From DASSQJ01 sp963773655 (GTDB lineage Bacteria; Actinomycetota; Actinomycetes; Actinomycetales; Dermatophilaceae): DNA of 64,000 bases. Positions 1 to 9,600 of this stretch are shown here, one piece after another. Every line of letters begins with the position of its first letter. Position 1 is the first letter of the stretch. Where the stretch lies: NCBI GenBank assembly GCA_963773655.1, contig CAVZBX010000008.1, positions 62,001 through 126,000 on the forward strand, written 5' to 3'. The translations under genes and the position numbers were made by a program. Below the pieces are notes generated by a model, which saw nothing but the letters and a program-made list of their open reading frames with translations, had not been told where the DNA came from and searched no databases.

Positions 1-1126
1 TTGCGCCGAGGGCTGCACGGATGATGCCGCCGACCCGGGCGGTCTCGATGAGGAAGCCGTCGTGGCCGTGTCGGGAGTCGATGACGCTGAGCTCGGTGTC
101 GGGCCGCGCCCGGGCCACCTCCTCGGACAGGCGTACCGGGTACAGCCGGTCGGTGCTCACGGCCACGACGTCGAGGCGCCCCTCGAAGCGCTGCAGCGCG
201 GCCGCCACCCCGCCGCGCCCCCGGCCGACGTCGTGGCTGTTCATCGCCTCGGTGAGGACGAGGTAGCTGTTCGGGTCGAAGCGACCGGCGAGCTTGGTGG
301 CGTGGTGGTCGAGGTAGCTCTCGACGTCGTAGCGTCCACCACCGCCGAGCGGGTTCTCGCCGGGCCGCGGGCGCCGGCCGAAGCGCTCGTCGAGCTCGGC
401 CTCGTGGCGGTAGGTGGTGTGGGCGATCCGCCGGGCGATGCCCATGCCGGTGAGCGGCGCCTGCCCGGTCTCGTAGTAGTCGCCGCCGTGGAACGCCGGG
501 TCGGAGCGGATGGCGAGCAGCTGCGGCTGGCACCAGGCGACCTGGTCGGCGGTGGCGTAGGGCGTCGTCGCGAGGGCGAGGGCCCGCTCGACGCGCCCGG
601 GGTGGCCGACCGCCCACTCCATGACGCGCATGCCACCCATCGACCCCCCGAGCACGGCGTGCCACCGCTCGACGCCGAGCGCGTCGGCGAGCGCGGCCTC
701 CACGGTGACCTGGTCGCGGATGGTCACGAACGGGAACCGGCTGCCCCACGGCCGCCCGTCCGGGGCGGCCGACGACGGGCCGGTGGTGCCCTGGCAGCCA
801 CCGAGGACGTTGCTCGCGACGACGAACCAGCGGTCGGTGTCGAGCGGTGCCCCCGGCCCGATGAGGCCCGGCCACCAGCCGGGCGACGGATGCGCCGGGC
901 CGGCGTCGCCGACGACGTGGCTGTCACCGGTCAGGGCGTGCTCGACGAGGACGGCGTTGTCGCCCGAGGGCGAGAGCGTGCCCCACGACTCGAAGGCGAT
1001 GGTGACCGACGGCAGCACCTCGCCGCTCTCGAGCCGCACCGGCCCGGTGGTGACGAAGCGGCGGTCGCCGACGGGGTCGCCGGGACGCCACACGGCTGGG
1101 CCCGCCGTCACGGGGGTGGCCGTCAT
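1..1126 (-). CDS. metX: Homoserine O-acetyltransferase (MetX), 3' end cut by window edge
   Basis: Alpha/beta hydrolase-fold enzyme that acetylates homoserine with acetyl-CoA, the first committed step of methionine synthesis by direct sulfhydrylation. The frame is open from ATG 1126 to position 1 (375 codons), so only a few C-terminal residues should be missing. Visible family motifs are NVLGGCQGTTGP (about 106-117), the nucleophile elbow GGSMGGM with Ser162, and the acid and histidine of the triad in STDRLYP (Asp326) and GHDGF (His355). The ribosome binding site AGGAG lies 7 nt before the ATG, just downstream of a SAM-IV riboswitch, so expression should fall when SAM is abundant. Its pathway partner metY is at 14719-16080 with the same type of leader. 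The sister enzyme, homoserine O-succinyltransferase, has a different fold. Confidence 0.95.
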   Translation of the reverse strand, partial: MTATPVTAGPAVWRPGDPVGDRRFVTTGPVRLESGEVLPSVTIAFESWGTLSPSGDNAVLVEHALTGDSHVVGDAGPAHPSPGWWPGLIGPGAPLDTDRWFVVASNVLGGCQGTTGPSSAAPDGRPWGSRFPFVTIRDQVTVEAALADALGVERWHAVLGGSMGGMRVMEWAVGHPGRVERALALATTPYATADQVAWCQPQLLAIRSDPAFHGGDYYETGQAPLTGMGIARRIAHTTYRHEAELDERFGRRPRPGENPLGGGGRYDVESYLDHHATKLAGRFDPNSYLVLTEAMNSHDVGRGRGGVAAALQRFEGRLDVVAVSTDRLYPVRLSEEVARARPDTELSVIDSRHGHDGFLIETARVGGIIRAALGA

Positions 1127-1137
1127 CGACAAACTCC

Positions 1138-1252
1138 TGGGCTCGCGCTTGCCGCACCGGTCGGTACGGCCGGGTCATCACCCGGGGCACCCCACCGCGA
1201 GGAGGGTTGCCGCCCAGCAAACCGGGGTTTGGCACTGGGACTCATGACCTGC
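1138..1252 (-). promoter_or_regulatory. SAM-IV riboswitch in the metX leader
   Basis: Read on the minus strand, the leader begins with GGTCATGAG, has a CCAG...CTGG stem enclosing an AACC/GGTT hairpin, the invariant CGGCAACCCTCC, and ends with GTGGGGTGCCCCGGGTGATGACC, which closes the outer helix. This is the SAM-IV layout of Actinobacteria. The leader of metY at 16150-16272 is nearly identical and shows a compensating change in the inner hairpin (AACC/GGTT here, AGCC/GGCT there). A second 7-bp hairpin with a GACC loop follows, then the shared block GCAAGCGCG, then the Shine-Dalgarno. SAM binding is expected to lower metX expression; whether by hiding the ribosome site or by termination is not clear. 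Confidence 0.9.
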
Positions 1253-1308
1253 ACCGATCGTACCGACCCAGCCGGTTGGAGCGGAGCAGGAGTCCACGAC
1301 TCGGTCGC

Positions 1309-2397
1309 TCAGCCGGCCCGCGGCGCGACGTCGTCGTCCGGCTCGACCGGGCCGAACCGCAGGCCGTGGTCGACGAGGCGGGCGAGCAGCCCGGCCAGGC
1401 GGTAGCCGGGCTCGAGGCGCAGGGCCCGGTCGAGGGCGGCCCGGGCGACGGCGCCGTCGCCGTCGGCCCAGGCGACGTGCGCCGTGACGGTGCAGACCGC
1501 GGCAGCGGCGGACGGTGCGGAGTCGGGCAGCGAACGGCACAGGAGGAGCAACCGGTCGAGCAGGAGGTGGCGCTCTGCCTCGGTGCACCGGGTCGGGCGC
1601 CACCGCCCCATCCCGGCCCACTGGGGCAGCGACCGCTCGAGGCGGGCGACGACCGCGAGGTCGAGTGCCGCGCGGGGCAGCACCCCGGGGGCCAGCCAGC
1701 CGATGAGGGCGTCGCGCAGCGACACGTCGGCGAGGGCGGACCCGGCGGCCGCGACCACCCCCGGCGGCCACGCCGGCGGTTCCGCCGGTGCGCTGCGCCG
1801 CTCCCCCGGCGGCGCGAGCACGCGGGCCCAGGCCCGCACCGCGACGTCACCGCGCGTCGGCCGGCGGCGCCGGTCGAGCTGGTCGCCGACCGGCTCGGCG
1901 AGGTGGTCGGCCGGCTCGACGAGGTCGCCGACGTGGGCGCGGGAGGCCAGCGGCGCCCGCCCCAGGGCGACCAGCTCGGCGACGGCCGGGACGTCGGCGG
2001 GGTCGGGCACCGGGACGCCGTCCGGCGGGCAGCACGGCTCCGAGCAGACCGGTGAGTACCTCCGCCCGTCGCGGACGACGTCGACGCCGAGCACCTCCAC
2101 CCGGTGCCGCTCGAGGGCCTCGACGAGGGCGAGGAGCACGGCATGGCTCGACTCGGGCACCTGCTCGTAGGCGACGAGCACGACGGCGTCCGGGCGCTCG
2201 CGCAGCAGGGGCTCGAGCAGCACCGCGGCCGTGGCGTCCACGCCGTCGTCGGGCGGGAGGTCGCACCGGGCCGTCAGGCCCACCCGCCCGCGTCGGAGGG
2301 CGACCAGGACCACGCTCTCGGTGGGGTGGTAGCCCAGCTGGTACGGCAGCGAGGCGACGACGTCGCCGGGACCGCGGAGGGTGATGTCAGGTGTCAT
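1309..2397 (-). CDS. DUF4192 family protein
   Basis: Actinobacterial DUF4192 protein of 362 residues and unknown function. The N-terminus (ITLRGPGDVVASLPYQLGYHPTESVVLVAL) is the diagnostic signature of the family; the middle carries a CSEPCCPPDG cysteine motif, and the C-terminal half is Ala/Arg-rich and probably helical. I chose ATG 2397 because the family starts right before the TPDITL segment; an ATG 24 bp upstream would add an atypical peptide. No signal peptide or membrane segment is visible, so it should be cytoplasmic. It stands alone between metX and a YkvA-type gene, both on the same strand. The family call is firm; the role is unknown. Confidence 0.85.
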   Translation of the reverse strand: MTPDITLRGPGDVVASLPYQLGYHPTESVVLVALRRGRVGLTARCDLPPDDGVDATAAVLLEPLLRERPDAVVLVAYEQVPESSHAVLLALVEALERHRVEVLGVDVVRDGRRYSPVCSEPCCPPDGVPVPDPADVPAVAELVALGRAPLASRAHVGDLVEPADHLAEPVGDQLDRRRRPTRGDVAVRAWARVLAPPGERRSAPAEPPAWPPGVVAAAGSALADVSLRDALIGWLAPGVLPRAALDLAVVARLERSLPQWAGMGRWRPTRCTEAERHLLLDRLLLLCRSLPDSAPSAAAAVCTVTAHVAWADGDGAVARAALDRALRLEPGYRLAGLLARLVDHGLRFGPVEPDDDVAPRAG

Positions 2398-2509
2398 GCC
2401 CCCACGCTGGCGCGGGCACACGTGACGGGAAAGGGCGCCCTACCGGTCTGTGGACGACGGCGCCACGACGGGCCCCTGGGGACGGCGCGGCGTGTCGGAC
2501 GGGTCGGGC

Positions 2510-2956
2510 TCAGCCCACGACGTCGGAGCGGACGGTGTCCCGCCGTGCTCCGTCGGATGACGCGGCGCCGCCCTCCTCGGGCGGGAACGTCCAGTCGCCG
2601 TGCGGGCCGCGGCCGGTGGACTGCTCCCAGGCGAGGAACTTCTCGGTCTCCTCGACGAGGGTCGTGGTGACCCAGCCGAGCACCATCGCGTCGTCGGCGA
2701 GGCCGACCACGCCGAGGAGGGCCTCGGGCATGAGGTCGACCGGCGAGACGACGTACGCGATGCCGGCGGCGACCAGCGCCAGCCGCGAGAGCGAGGTTCC
2801 GGTGTACTCGCCCGAGGCCACCGCCCGGACCATGCGCGGCAGCGCGGAGGCCCGCGCGCCGAGCGGGGGGCCGCCGGGGCGGGTGGCGAGGCGCAGGGCA
2901 CGGGCGACGGCCCCGACGTAGGCGAAGGTGCGCGACTTCGAGCTCGGCTTCGGCAT
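2510..2956 (-). CDS. YkvA/DUF1232 family small membrane-associated protein
   Basis: A 148-residue protein with a central DUF1232 segment, ALVAAGIAYVVSPVDLMPE followed by a second hydrophobic stretch (GVVGLADDAMVLGWVTTTLVE). The SPxDLxP motif between two short hydrophobic helices is the hallmark of the family, which is associated with membranes but has no assigned biochemical role. The ATG at 2956 starts a basic N-terminus (MPKPSSKSRTF). The C-terminus is polar and probably disordered. It lies 89 bp downstream of the EcsC-type gene on the same strand, so the two may be co-transcribed. Confidence 0.8.
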   Translation of the reverse strand: MPKPSSKSRTFAYVGAVARALRLATRPGGPPLGARASALPRMVRAVASGEYTGTSLSRLALVAAGIAYVVSPVDLMPEALLGVVGLADDAMVLGWVTTTLVEETEKFLAWEQSTGRGPHGDWTFPPEEGGAASSDGARRDTVRSDVVG

Positions 2957-3045
2957 GGGTGTGGGTCCTCCTGGTGCGGTGTCGGTCTCGACAACGTCCG
3001 ACGGGTGGGCCGCCGTTCCGGTTCCGGGGCCGCCCCCGGGGGCGG

Positions 3046-3759
3046 TCAGGCCGTCCGGACCCCGCCGGCCGGGCCGGACGGGAACTCGCGGCGGGCGTTC
3101 TCGGCGACGCGGTGGAGCATGTAGGTGTCGACGCCGGCGCCCACGACCCCCCCGACCACCGGGACGAAGCGCCCGAAGCGGGTGAGCGTGTTCTTCGCGA
3201 CGCTCGCGAGCAGCCGGAAGCCGACGCCCTTCTTCACGACCATCGCCGCCGGGCCGGGCAGGCGCTGGGCCGCGAGGTTCGTGAGGCCGCCGGAGGGCGA
3301 GACCATCCCGGCCTTGCGGAGCAGGTCGTCGGCGTCGGCCCCGACGAGGGTGAGCAGGACCGCGGCGCGCACCTGCTCCTGCCTGAGGTCGTGCCCGCGG
3401 ATGGCGGCGACGGCGGCGGTCATCCGGGTGGCGAGCAGGTAGAACGACAGGACGTTGACGGGAAGCGCGACCGGCAGCGTGATGAACCCGCCGAGGCTGG
3501 TGACGAAGCCCTCGACGCCACCCTTGACGAGGTGGCTGCGGACGACCGAGGCCACCGCGGCCTCCTGGTCGCCGCCGCTGGCCCGCAGGGCGTCGTCGGC
3601 GACCTCCTGCGCGGAGTCGAACCAGCCCTTGCCGTCGACCCCGAGGTCGAGCACGTTCTCGACGAGCCGGACCGCCTGGTTGCCCAGGGCCCCGTGCTCG
3701 TCCGGCCCCTCGGCGGCTCGCTCGAGGGCGGTGCGGGTGTCCTTGACCGCGTCGGTCAT
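3046..3759 (-). CDS. EcsC family protein
   Basis: A 237-residue protein matching the EcsC family: a helical N-terminal part, then hydrophobic glycine-rich segments (GVEGFVTSLGGFITLPVALPVNVLSFYLLATRM at about 80-112, and RFVPVVGGVVGAGVDTYMLHRVAENAR near the end). EcsC was named for the third gene of the Bacillus ecs ABC transporter locus, but no transporter is linked here and the function is unknown. ATG 3759 follows a purine-rich stretch. The upstream neighbour, the polymerase gene, runs the other way from 3931, so the two share a divergent promoter region of about 170 bp. Confidence 0.8.
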   Translation of the reverse strand: MTDAVKDTRTALERAAEGPDEHGALGNQAVRLVENVLDLGVDGKGWFDSAQEVADDALRASGGDQEAAVASVVRSHLVKGGVEGFVTSLGGFITLPVALPVNVLSFYLLATRMTAAVAAIRGHDLRQEQVRAAVLLTLVGADADDLLRKAGMVSPSGGLTNLAAQRLPGPAAMVVKKGVGFRLLASVAKNTLTRFGRFVPVVGGVVGAGVDTYMLHRVAENARREFPSGPAGGVRTA

Positions 3760-3930
3760 GCGGTCTCCTGCGCTGCGTGCTGCCACGTCGCTGGTCCTCC
3801 GGTCGGGGTCGGCTGGTGGCGTCCTGTGGGAGGCGCCGTCCGCTCGCCATCCTGCCACGACGCCCGGCCCGACCTGCCGGTGCGTGGCGGCCGGTTCGCC
3901 CTGACAGCGCCGGTCCGTAGGCTGCCGCCC

Positions 3931-5619
3931 GTGATCCCGGGTCCGGTCGCCGCCCTCGTCGCCGGGCCCTCCGGCCGCGCGGGCGCCGTGCTCCACGACG
4001 GGCAGTGCACCGTGCTGCCCGCCGAGCGGCTCGTGGACGAGGTGGCGCGGGTCGAGGAGCGGCACCGGCCGCGCTGGGTCTGGTGGGCCGCCGCCACCGA
4101 CGCGGCCGTGCCGGTGCGGGCCGGGGTGCACCTGGCGCGGGCCTGGGACGTCGCCGAGGCGCACCGGCTGGTGCACGGCGGGTGGGAGGCGGCCCCTGCA
4201 GTGGCGTGGGCCGTGGCGCACGGGCTGCCGCCCGAGTCGGTGCCCGCGGCGCCCAGCGGCGACCTCTTCGACCTCGTGGGGCCGGCCCTGCCGCCCCCCG
4301 ACGCGCTCGTCGACGAGGCCGGTCACCTGCGAGCCGACCACCACACCTGGCTGGAGGACCCCGACCACCTCGCGCCCTGGGCTGCGGCGGTGCTCGAGGT
4401 CGCCGCCCGGCAGCACGAGGCGGCCACCTCGACGTCCGCGCGGCTCGCGGCCACGGTCGCGTCGGAGTCGGCCGCGGCGCTGCTCTGCGTCGAGCTGGAG
4501 CGCGACGGCCTCCCCCTCGACCGCGGCGCCACCGAGGCGCTCGTCGCCCGGGCCGCCGGGCCAAGGGCCGCCACCGCGGCCGAGGAGGGCGAGCGCCGCC
4601 GGGAGCGTGACCTGCTCGTCCTGCGGCACGTGCCGGGACGCGAGGGCACCGACCTGCGCAACCCGGCGCAGGTCCGCGAGCTGCTCGCCGCGGTGGGGGT
4701 CGACGTGCCGAGCACGCGCAAGTGGGTGCTCGAGCCCTACCGCGACGTGCACCCCGTCGTCGACGCCCTGCTCACCTGGCGCCGCGACGAGCGGATCGCC
4801 ACCACCTACGGCTACCGCTGGCTCGACACGCACGTCGGCCCCGACGACCGCCTCCGCGGCCGCTGGACGGCCTGCGACGGCGCGGCGGGGCGGATGACCG
4901 CCGAGAACGGGCTGCACAACCTGCCGGCGGCACTGCGGCCGGGGGTGGCGGCGCACCCGGGCCACCGGTTCGTGCGGGCCGACCTCGGTCAGGTCGAGCC
5001 GCGCGTGCTGGCGGTCGTGAGCGGCGACCCCGCGTTCGCGGCCGCCACCCGGGAGGACGACCTCTACGCGCCCGTCGCGCAGCGGCTCGGCGTCGAGCGC
5101 CCGGTGGCCAAGGTGGCGGTGCTCGCCGCGATGTACGGCCAGCGCAGCGGGGCCGCGGGCGACGCCCTGCGCGGCCTCGAGTCGGCCTACCCGGTCGCGA
5201 TGGGCCTGCTCGACCGCGCCTACGCGGCCGGCCGGCGCGGTGAGCCGCTGCGCACGTACGGCGGTCGGCTGGTGCCGACGGGCCGTTTCCTCGCGCAGCA
5301 GCCGGTGGGAGCCGACCCGGCCCTCGACGCGGCCCGCGGCCGGTTCGCGCGCAACGCCGTCATCCAGGGCTCGGCGGCCGAGCTGTTCAAGGCCTGGGCG
5401 GCCACGGTCCGGGCCACCACCCACGACCTCGGGGCCCGGGTCGTCCTGTGCCTCCACGACGAGCTGCTGCTCCACGTGCCCTCCGAGGCCGCGGAGGAGG
5501 CGGCGGGCCGGGTCGACGTCGCCCTCGACGACGCCGCGCGGCGGTGGTCGGGCGGGGCGCCGGTGCGGTTCGTCGCCGACACCTCGGTCATCGACCGGTG
5601 GTCCGACGCGAAGGACTGA
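3931..5619 (+). CDS. PolA-like family A DNA polymerase (3'-5' exonuclease-like/polymerase form)
   Basis: A 562-residue family A DNA polymerase of the short actinobacterial type, usually annotated as bifunctional 3'-5' exonuclease/DNA polymerase. There is no room for a 5' nuclease domain, and the first 180 residues are only weakly exonuclease-like. The polymerase core is clear: motif A DLGQVEPR (Asp351, Glu356), motif B with Lys394 and Tyr402-Gly (KVAVLAAMYGQ), and motif C CLHDELLLH (His509, Asp510, Glu511). The start is GTG 3931; upstream reading runs into non-homologous sequence. It is separate from the essential polA and is assumed to act in repair, which is inference. It ends in a hairpin shared with the convergent PAC2 gene. 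Confidence 0.85.
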   Translation: MIPGPVAALVAGPSGRAGAVLHDGQCTVLPAERLVDEVARVEERHRPRWVWWAAATDAAVPVRAGVHLARAWDVAEAHRLVHGGWEAAPAVAWAVAHGLPPESVPAAPSGDLFDLVGPALPPPDALVDEAGHLRADHHTWLEDPDHLAPWAAAVLEVAARQHEAATSTSARLAATVASESAAALLCVELERDGLPLDRGATEALVARAAGPRAATAAEEGERRRERDLLVLRHVPGREGTDLRNPAQVRELLAAVGVDVPSTRKWVLEPYRDVHPVVDALLTWRRDERIATTYGYRWLDTHVGPDDRLRGRWTACDGAAGRMTAENGLHNLPAALRPGVAAHPGHRFVRADLGQVEPRVLAVVSGDPAFAAATREDDLYAPVAQRLGVERPVAKVAVLAAMYGQRSGAAGDALRGLESAYPVAMGLLDRAYAAGRRGEPLRTYGGRLVPTGRFLAQQPVGADPALDAARGRFARNAVIQGSAAELFKAWAATVRATTHDLGARVVLCLHDELLLHVPSEAAEEAAGRVDVALDDAARRWSGGAPVRFVADTSVIDRWSDAKD

Positions 5620-5652
5620 CCCGGGGCGGCACGCGGCGGCCCCGGCGGGTCA
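5617..5652. terminator. Hairpin shared by convergent polymerase and PAC2 genes
   Basis: Arms TGACCCG and CGGGTCA enclose complementary GGGGC and GCCCC blocks. The outer arms contain the stop codons of both genes, TGA 5617-5619 on the plus strand and the TGA at 5650-5652 on the minus strand. There is no U-tract, as is usual in this GC range. It is a plausible bidirectional terminator. Confidence 0.5.
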
Positions 5653-6561
5653 CTCCTCGTCGTTGACGTTGCGGAGGAAGTCCTCGAACTCGGCGCCGAG
5701 CTCGTCCGCGGAGGGGATGGCGGTGGTCTCGGTGGCGAGCAGGCTGGGCCGCTCCGAGCCCTCGACGAACGCGTCGTACTGCCGCTCGAGGGCGTTGATC
5801 ACCTGGCGGGCCTCGTCGCTGTTCTCGACCTCGGCCGCGATGGCCTGCTGGTTGACGCGGGCCCGCTCGACCAGCTCGTCGTTGGGCAGGTTGAGGCCGG
5901 TGGCGTCGGTGATCGCGCCCAGGGCCGCAAGCGCGCCCTCGGCCCACTCCGTCGTGGCGAGGTAGTGCGGCACGTGCACCGCGAACCCCATCGCCTCCTC
6001 CCCCGCCTCGCCGAGGCGCAGCTCGAGGAGCGAGGAGATCGACCCGGGCACCTGCACCCGCCCGAACGGCGAGGTGGCCCCGCCGACGAGCGCGGGGTCG
6101 GTGGCGTGCGCGGTCATCCCCACCGGCCGGGTGTGCGGCACGCCCATCGGGATGCCGTGCGCCGAGACGACCGTGGTGGCCCCGACCGTGCGGCCGAGCT
6201 CGCGCACCGCCTCGATGACCCGCTCCCACTGGTAGTCGGGCTCGGGCCCGGCCAGCAGGTAGTACGTCTGCCCGTCACGGTCGGTGAGCCGGTGCAGCAG
6301 CATCGCCGGGTCGTCGTAGTGCACCCAGCGGTTCTCGTCGAAGACCATCGCCGGCCGGCGCCCCCGGTAGTCGAGCAGCTGGTCGATGTCGAAGGAGGCG
6401 ACGACCTCGGGGTCGCCGCTCTCGAGCAGGTGGTCGCGGAGGATGCCCTGCACCTGGCCGGCGTCGACGAAGCCGCCGAGCAGGACGAGGAGGACGCCGG
6501 GACGGTGCTCGGCGAGGTCGGCGTCGGTCTCGAGGCGGTAGAGGTCGGACGGGTTCTGCAC
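5650..6561 (-). CDS. PAC2 family protein
   Basis: A 303-residue protein of the PAC2 family, named after a yeast proteasome assembly chaperone; in Actinobacteria these often occur in genomes with a proteasome, but their own activity is unproven. Family signatures visible are LLVLLGGFVDAGQV near the N-terminus, ASFDIDQLLDYRGRRPAM, and AHGIPMGVPHTRPVGMTAHATD in the middle. The C-terminal 60 residues are acidic and helical (ending EFEDFLRNVNDEE). I chose GTG 6561 because the conserved reading VQNPSDLYRL starts there with AAAGGG upstream; the ATG 5 bp earlier is in another frame. It lies 62 bp from hrpA on the same strand. Confidence 0.85.
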   Translation of the reverse strand: MQNPSDLYRLETDADLAEHRPGVLLVLLGGFVDAGQVQGILRDHLLESGDPEVVASFDIDQLLDYRGRRPAMVFDENRWVHYDDPAMLLHRLTDRDGQTYYLLAGPEPDYQWERVIEAVRELGRTVGATTVVSAHGIPMGVPHTRPVGMTAHATDPALVGGATSPFGRVQVPGSISSLLELRLGEAGEEAMGFAVHVPHYLATTEWAEGALAALGAITDATGLNLPNDELVERARVNQQAIAAEVENSDEARQVINALERQYDAFVEGSERPSLLATETTAIPSADELGAEFEDFLRNVNDEE

Positions 6562-6623
6562 GGCATGGCCCTTTCGTGGTGGTGCTCGTGTGGTCGAACG
6601 TCCGAGGGCCGACCCGGATTCCC

Positions 6624-9600
6624 TCAGGGCGCGAGCGCGGCGATGGCGCGCCGGACCCGTTTCTCCGAGACCGGCTGCGCGGTGCCGAGCACCTGCGCGA
6701 AGAGGCTGACCCGCAGCTCCTCGACCATCCACCCCACGTCGGTGACCTCCCGGGCGGCACGCCGGGCCGGGGGCAGCGAGTCGAGCAGGTCGGCGTAGGC
6801 GGACTCGACGGCGTCGACCTGCTCCTGGAGGACGGGCTCGCGCGGGTTGGTGGCGGCCCGCTCGAGCCGGTGCAGGGCCGCCCGCAGGTACCGCTCGACG
6901 TCGCGCAGGCGGGAGAGCCCCGTGGCGGCGACGAAGCCCGGGCGGACCAGGCTGTCGAGCTGGGCCCGGACGTCGGCCCGGGTGGCGGCCGTCGACGACG
7001 CCGCCGCGCCCTGCTCCAGGGCCGCCAGCTGGCGCCGCACCTGCGCGGCGAGCACGAGCACCGGTTCGACCGCCTCGACGACGGCGAGCACCCGGCTCGC
7101 CGCGTGCGTGCGCACGGCGGCCAGCGCCGCCTCGAACCCGGCCTCGGTGCGCACCGGGCCGCTCACGTGCTCGGCCACGATGTCGTCGACGGCGGCGTCG
7201 AGGCAGTCCTGCAGCAGCGCGGGCACCGAGCCGTGGGGGTTGTCGGCGAGGCCCAGCTTCTGGGCGTTGCTGAGCCGGGCAAGGACCCGCTTCCACGGCG
7301 CCGAGGTGTTCAGCAGCAGGAGCCGGCGCACGCCGGCGCGGTGGGCGGCCGCGGCCGACCCGGCGTCGGCGAGGACGCGCAGCCCCACCGAGCCGCCCTC
7401 GTCGACGAGGGCGGGGAAGCCCTGCACCACCTCACGTCCCGCCCGGGCCTCGAAGGTCTCGGGCACGGTGCCGACGGTCCACGCGGTGAGCCCGCCGCGC
7501 TCGAACGAGGAGCCGGCGCGCGCCATCCCGGCACGCACCTCGCCCCCGGCGCGCTCGCGCAGCGCGTCGAGATCCTTGCCGCGGGCGACCACCTTCCGGC
7601 GCGGGCCCTCGACGGAGAAGGTGATCCGCAGGTGGTCGGGCACCCGGGCCAGGTCCCACTCGGACGGGTCGATCCGCACCCCGGTGCGCTCGTGGAGAAC
7701 CCGGGCGAGCTCGTCGGTGAGCCGGCCGCGCGCGGGGTCCGCCTCCGCGAGCGCCGCCGTCGCGTGGTCGGGGGTCGGCACGAAGTGGCGCCGGGTCGCC
7801 TTGGGCAGCGACTTGAGCAGGGCCACGGCGAGCTCGTCGCGCAGGCCGGGCACCTGCCAGTCGAAGCCCCCCGACGACACCCGGTTGAGCACGGTGACGG
7901 GCACGTGCACGGTGACGCCGTCGGCCTCCTGCCCGGGGGCGAACTGGTAGGTGACGTCGAGCTCGAGGTCGCCCTGCCGCCAGGTCCGCGGGTAGTCGCG
8001 GGCCGACACCTCCTCCCCCGCCTCCGAGGTGAGCACCTCCTCGGTGAGGGTCAGCAGGTCCGGTCGCCGTCGCCGCTCCCCGCGCCACCACCGGTCGAAG
8101 TGCCGCTCGCTGACGACGTCGGGCGGGATCCGGGCGTCGTAGAACGCGTGCACGACCTCGTCGTCGACGACGATGTCGCGCCGCCGCGCCCGCTCCTCGA
8201 GCTCGGCGACCCGCTCGAGGGTGCGCCGGTTGGCCCGCCAGAAGTCGTGGTGGGTGTCCCAGTCGCCCTCGACCAGCGCCGACCGGATGAAGATGTCGCG
8301 GGCGGCCTCGGGGTCGATCCGGGCGTACTGCACGGTGCGGTCGGTGACGAGCGGGACCCCGTAGAGGGTGACCCGCTCGGTGGCGACGGCGGCGCCGGCC
8401 TTCCGGCTCCAGCGGGGCTCGCTCACCGTCCGGGTGACGACGTGGGCACCGGCCTCCTCGGCCCACTCCGGCTCGATGACCGCCACGGTGCGGGCCCACA
8501 GCCGGCTGGTCTCGACCAGCTCGGCCGCCATGACGAGCTCGGGCCGGCGCCGGAACAGGGTGGAGCCGGGGCTGATGCCGAAACGGGCGCCGCGGGCGCC
8601 GACGTACTCGCGGCGGACCTCGTCGCGGGCGCCCACGTGGGACAGCAGCCCGGCGAGGAGGGCCCGGTGGACGGTGTCCCAGTCGGGGTCCCGGTCCCGG
8701 GCGGCCGTGGCGAGGTCGGGGTCGATCCGGGCGGAGCGGCAGGCCTGGCGCAGCTGGGCGTGGAGGTCCTGCCACTCGCGGATGCGCAGGTAGTGGAGGT
8801 ACTCGGCGCGGCACATCCGGCGGAAGGCGCTGTGCGACAGCGCCTTCTGCTGGCCCTTGAGGTACCGCCAGAGGTTGTGGAGGGAGGCGAAGTCGGACCG
8901 CTCGTCCGTGAAGCGGGCGTGCTGCTGGTCGGCCTGGGCCTCCTTGTCGACCGGCCGTTCGCGCGGGTCCTGGATCGACAGGGCCGCGACGAGCACGAGT
9001 ACCTCCCGGGTGCACCCGAGCCGGCCCGCCTCGACCACCATCCGGGCCAGCCGCGGGTCGAGGGGAAGGCGGGCGAGGGTCCGGCCGGTCGCGGTGAGCC
9101 GGCGGGCCCGCCCCCGGTGCCGCCCGGGCCCGCGCTCCTCGGTGGAGAACGCGCCGAGCTCCTCCAGCAGGCGCACCCCGTCGGCCACCTGGCGGGCGTC
9201 CGGCGCGTCGACGAACGGGAAGCGGGCCACGTCACCCAGGCCGAGCGAGGTCATCTGGAGGATGACCGCGGCGAGCGAGGTGCGCTGGATCTCCGGCTCG
9301 GTGAACTCGGGGCGCGCGTCGTGGTCCTCCTCGGCGTAGAGCCGGATGCAGACGCCCGGCGCCAGCCGCCCGCACCGACCGGCGCGCTGGGCGGCGCTCG
9401 CCCGGCTCACCGGCTCGATGGGGAGGCGCTGGACCTTGGTGCGCTGGCTGTACCGGGAGATCCGGGCGGTGCCGGTGTCGACGACGTAGCCGATGCCCGG
9501 CACGGTGAGCGAGGTCTCGGCGACGTTGGTGGCGAGGATGATCCGGCGCCCGCTCCCCCGGTGGAACACCCGGTGCTGCTCGGCGGCGGAGAGCCGGGCG

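Noticed and set aside
62..1405. 447-residue open frame on the plus strand over metX
   Set aside because: Its Arg/Pro/Gly/Val-rich sequence is a codon-bias shadow; the opposite strand carries the complete MetX motifs and a riboswitch.
2959..3930. N-terminal extension of the polymerase frame back to 2959
   Set aside because: This part is antisense to the EcsC gene and has low-complexity sequence; the real start at GTG 3931 begins the conserved region.
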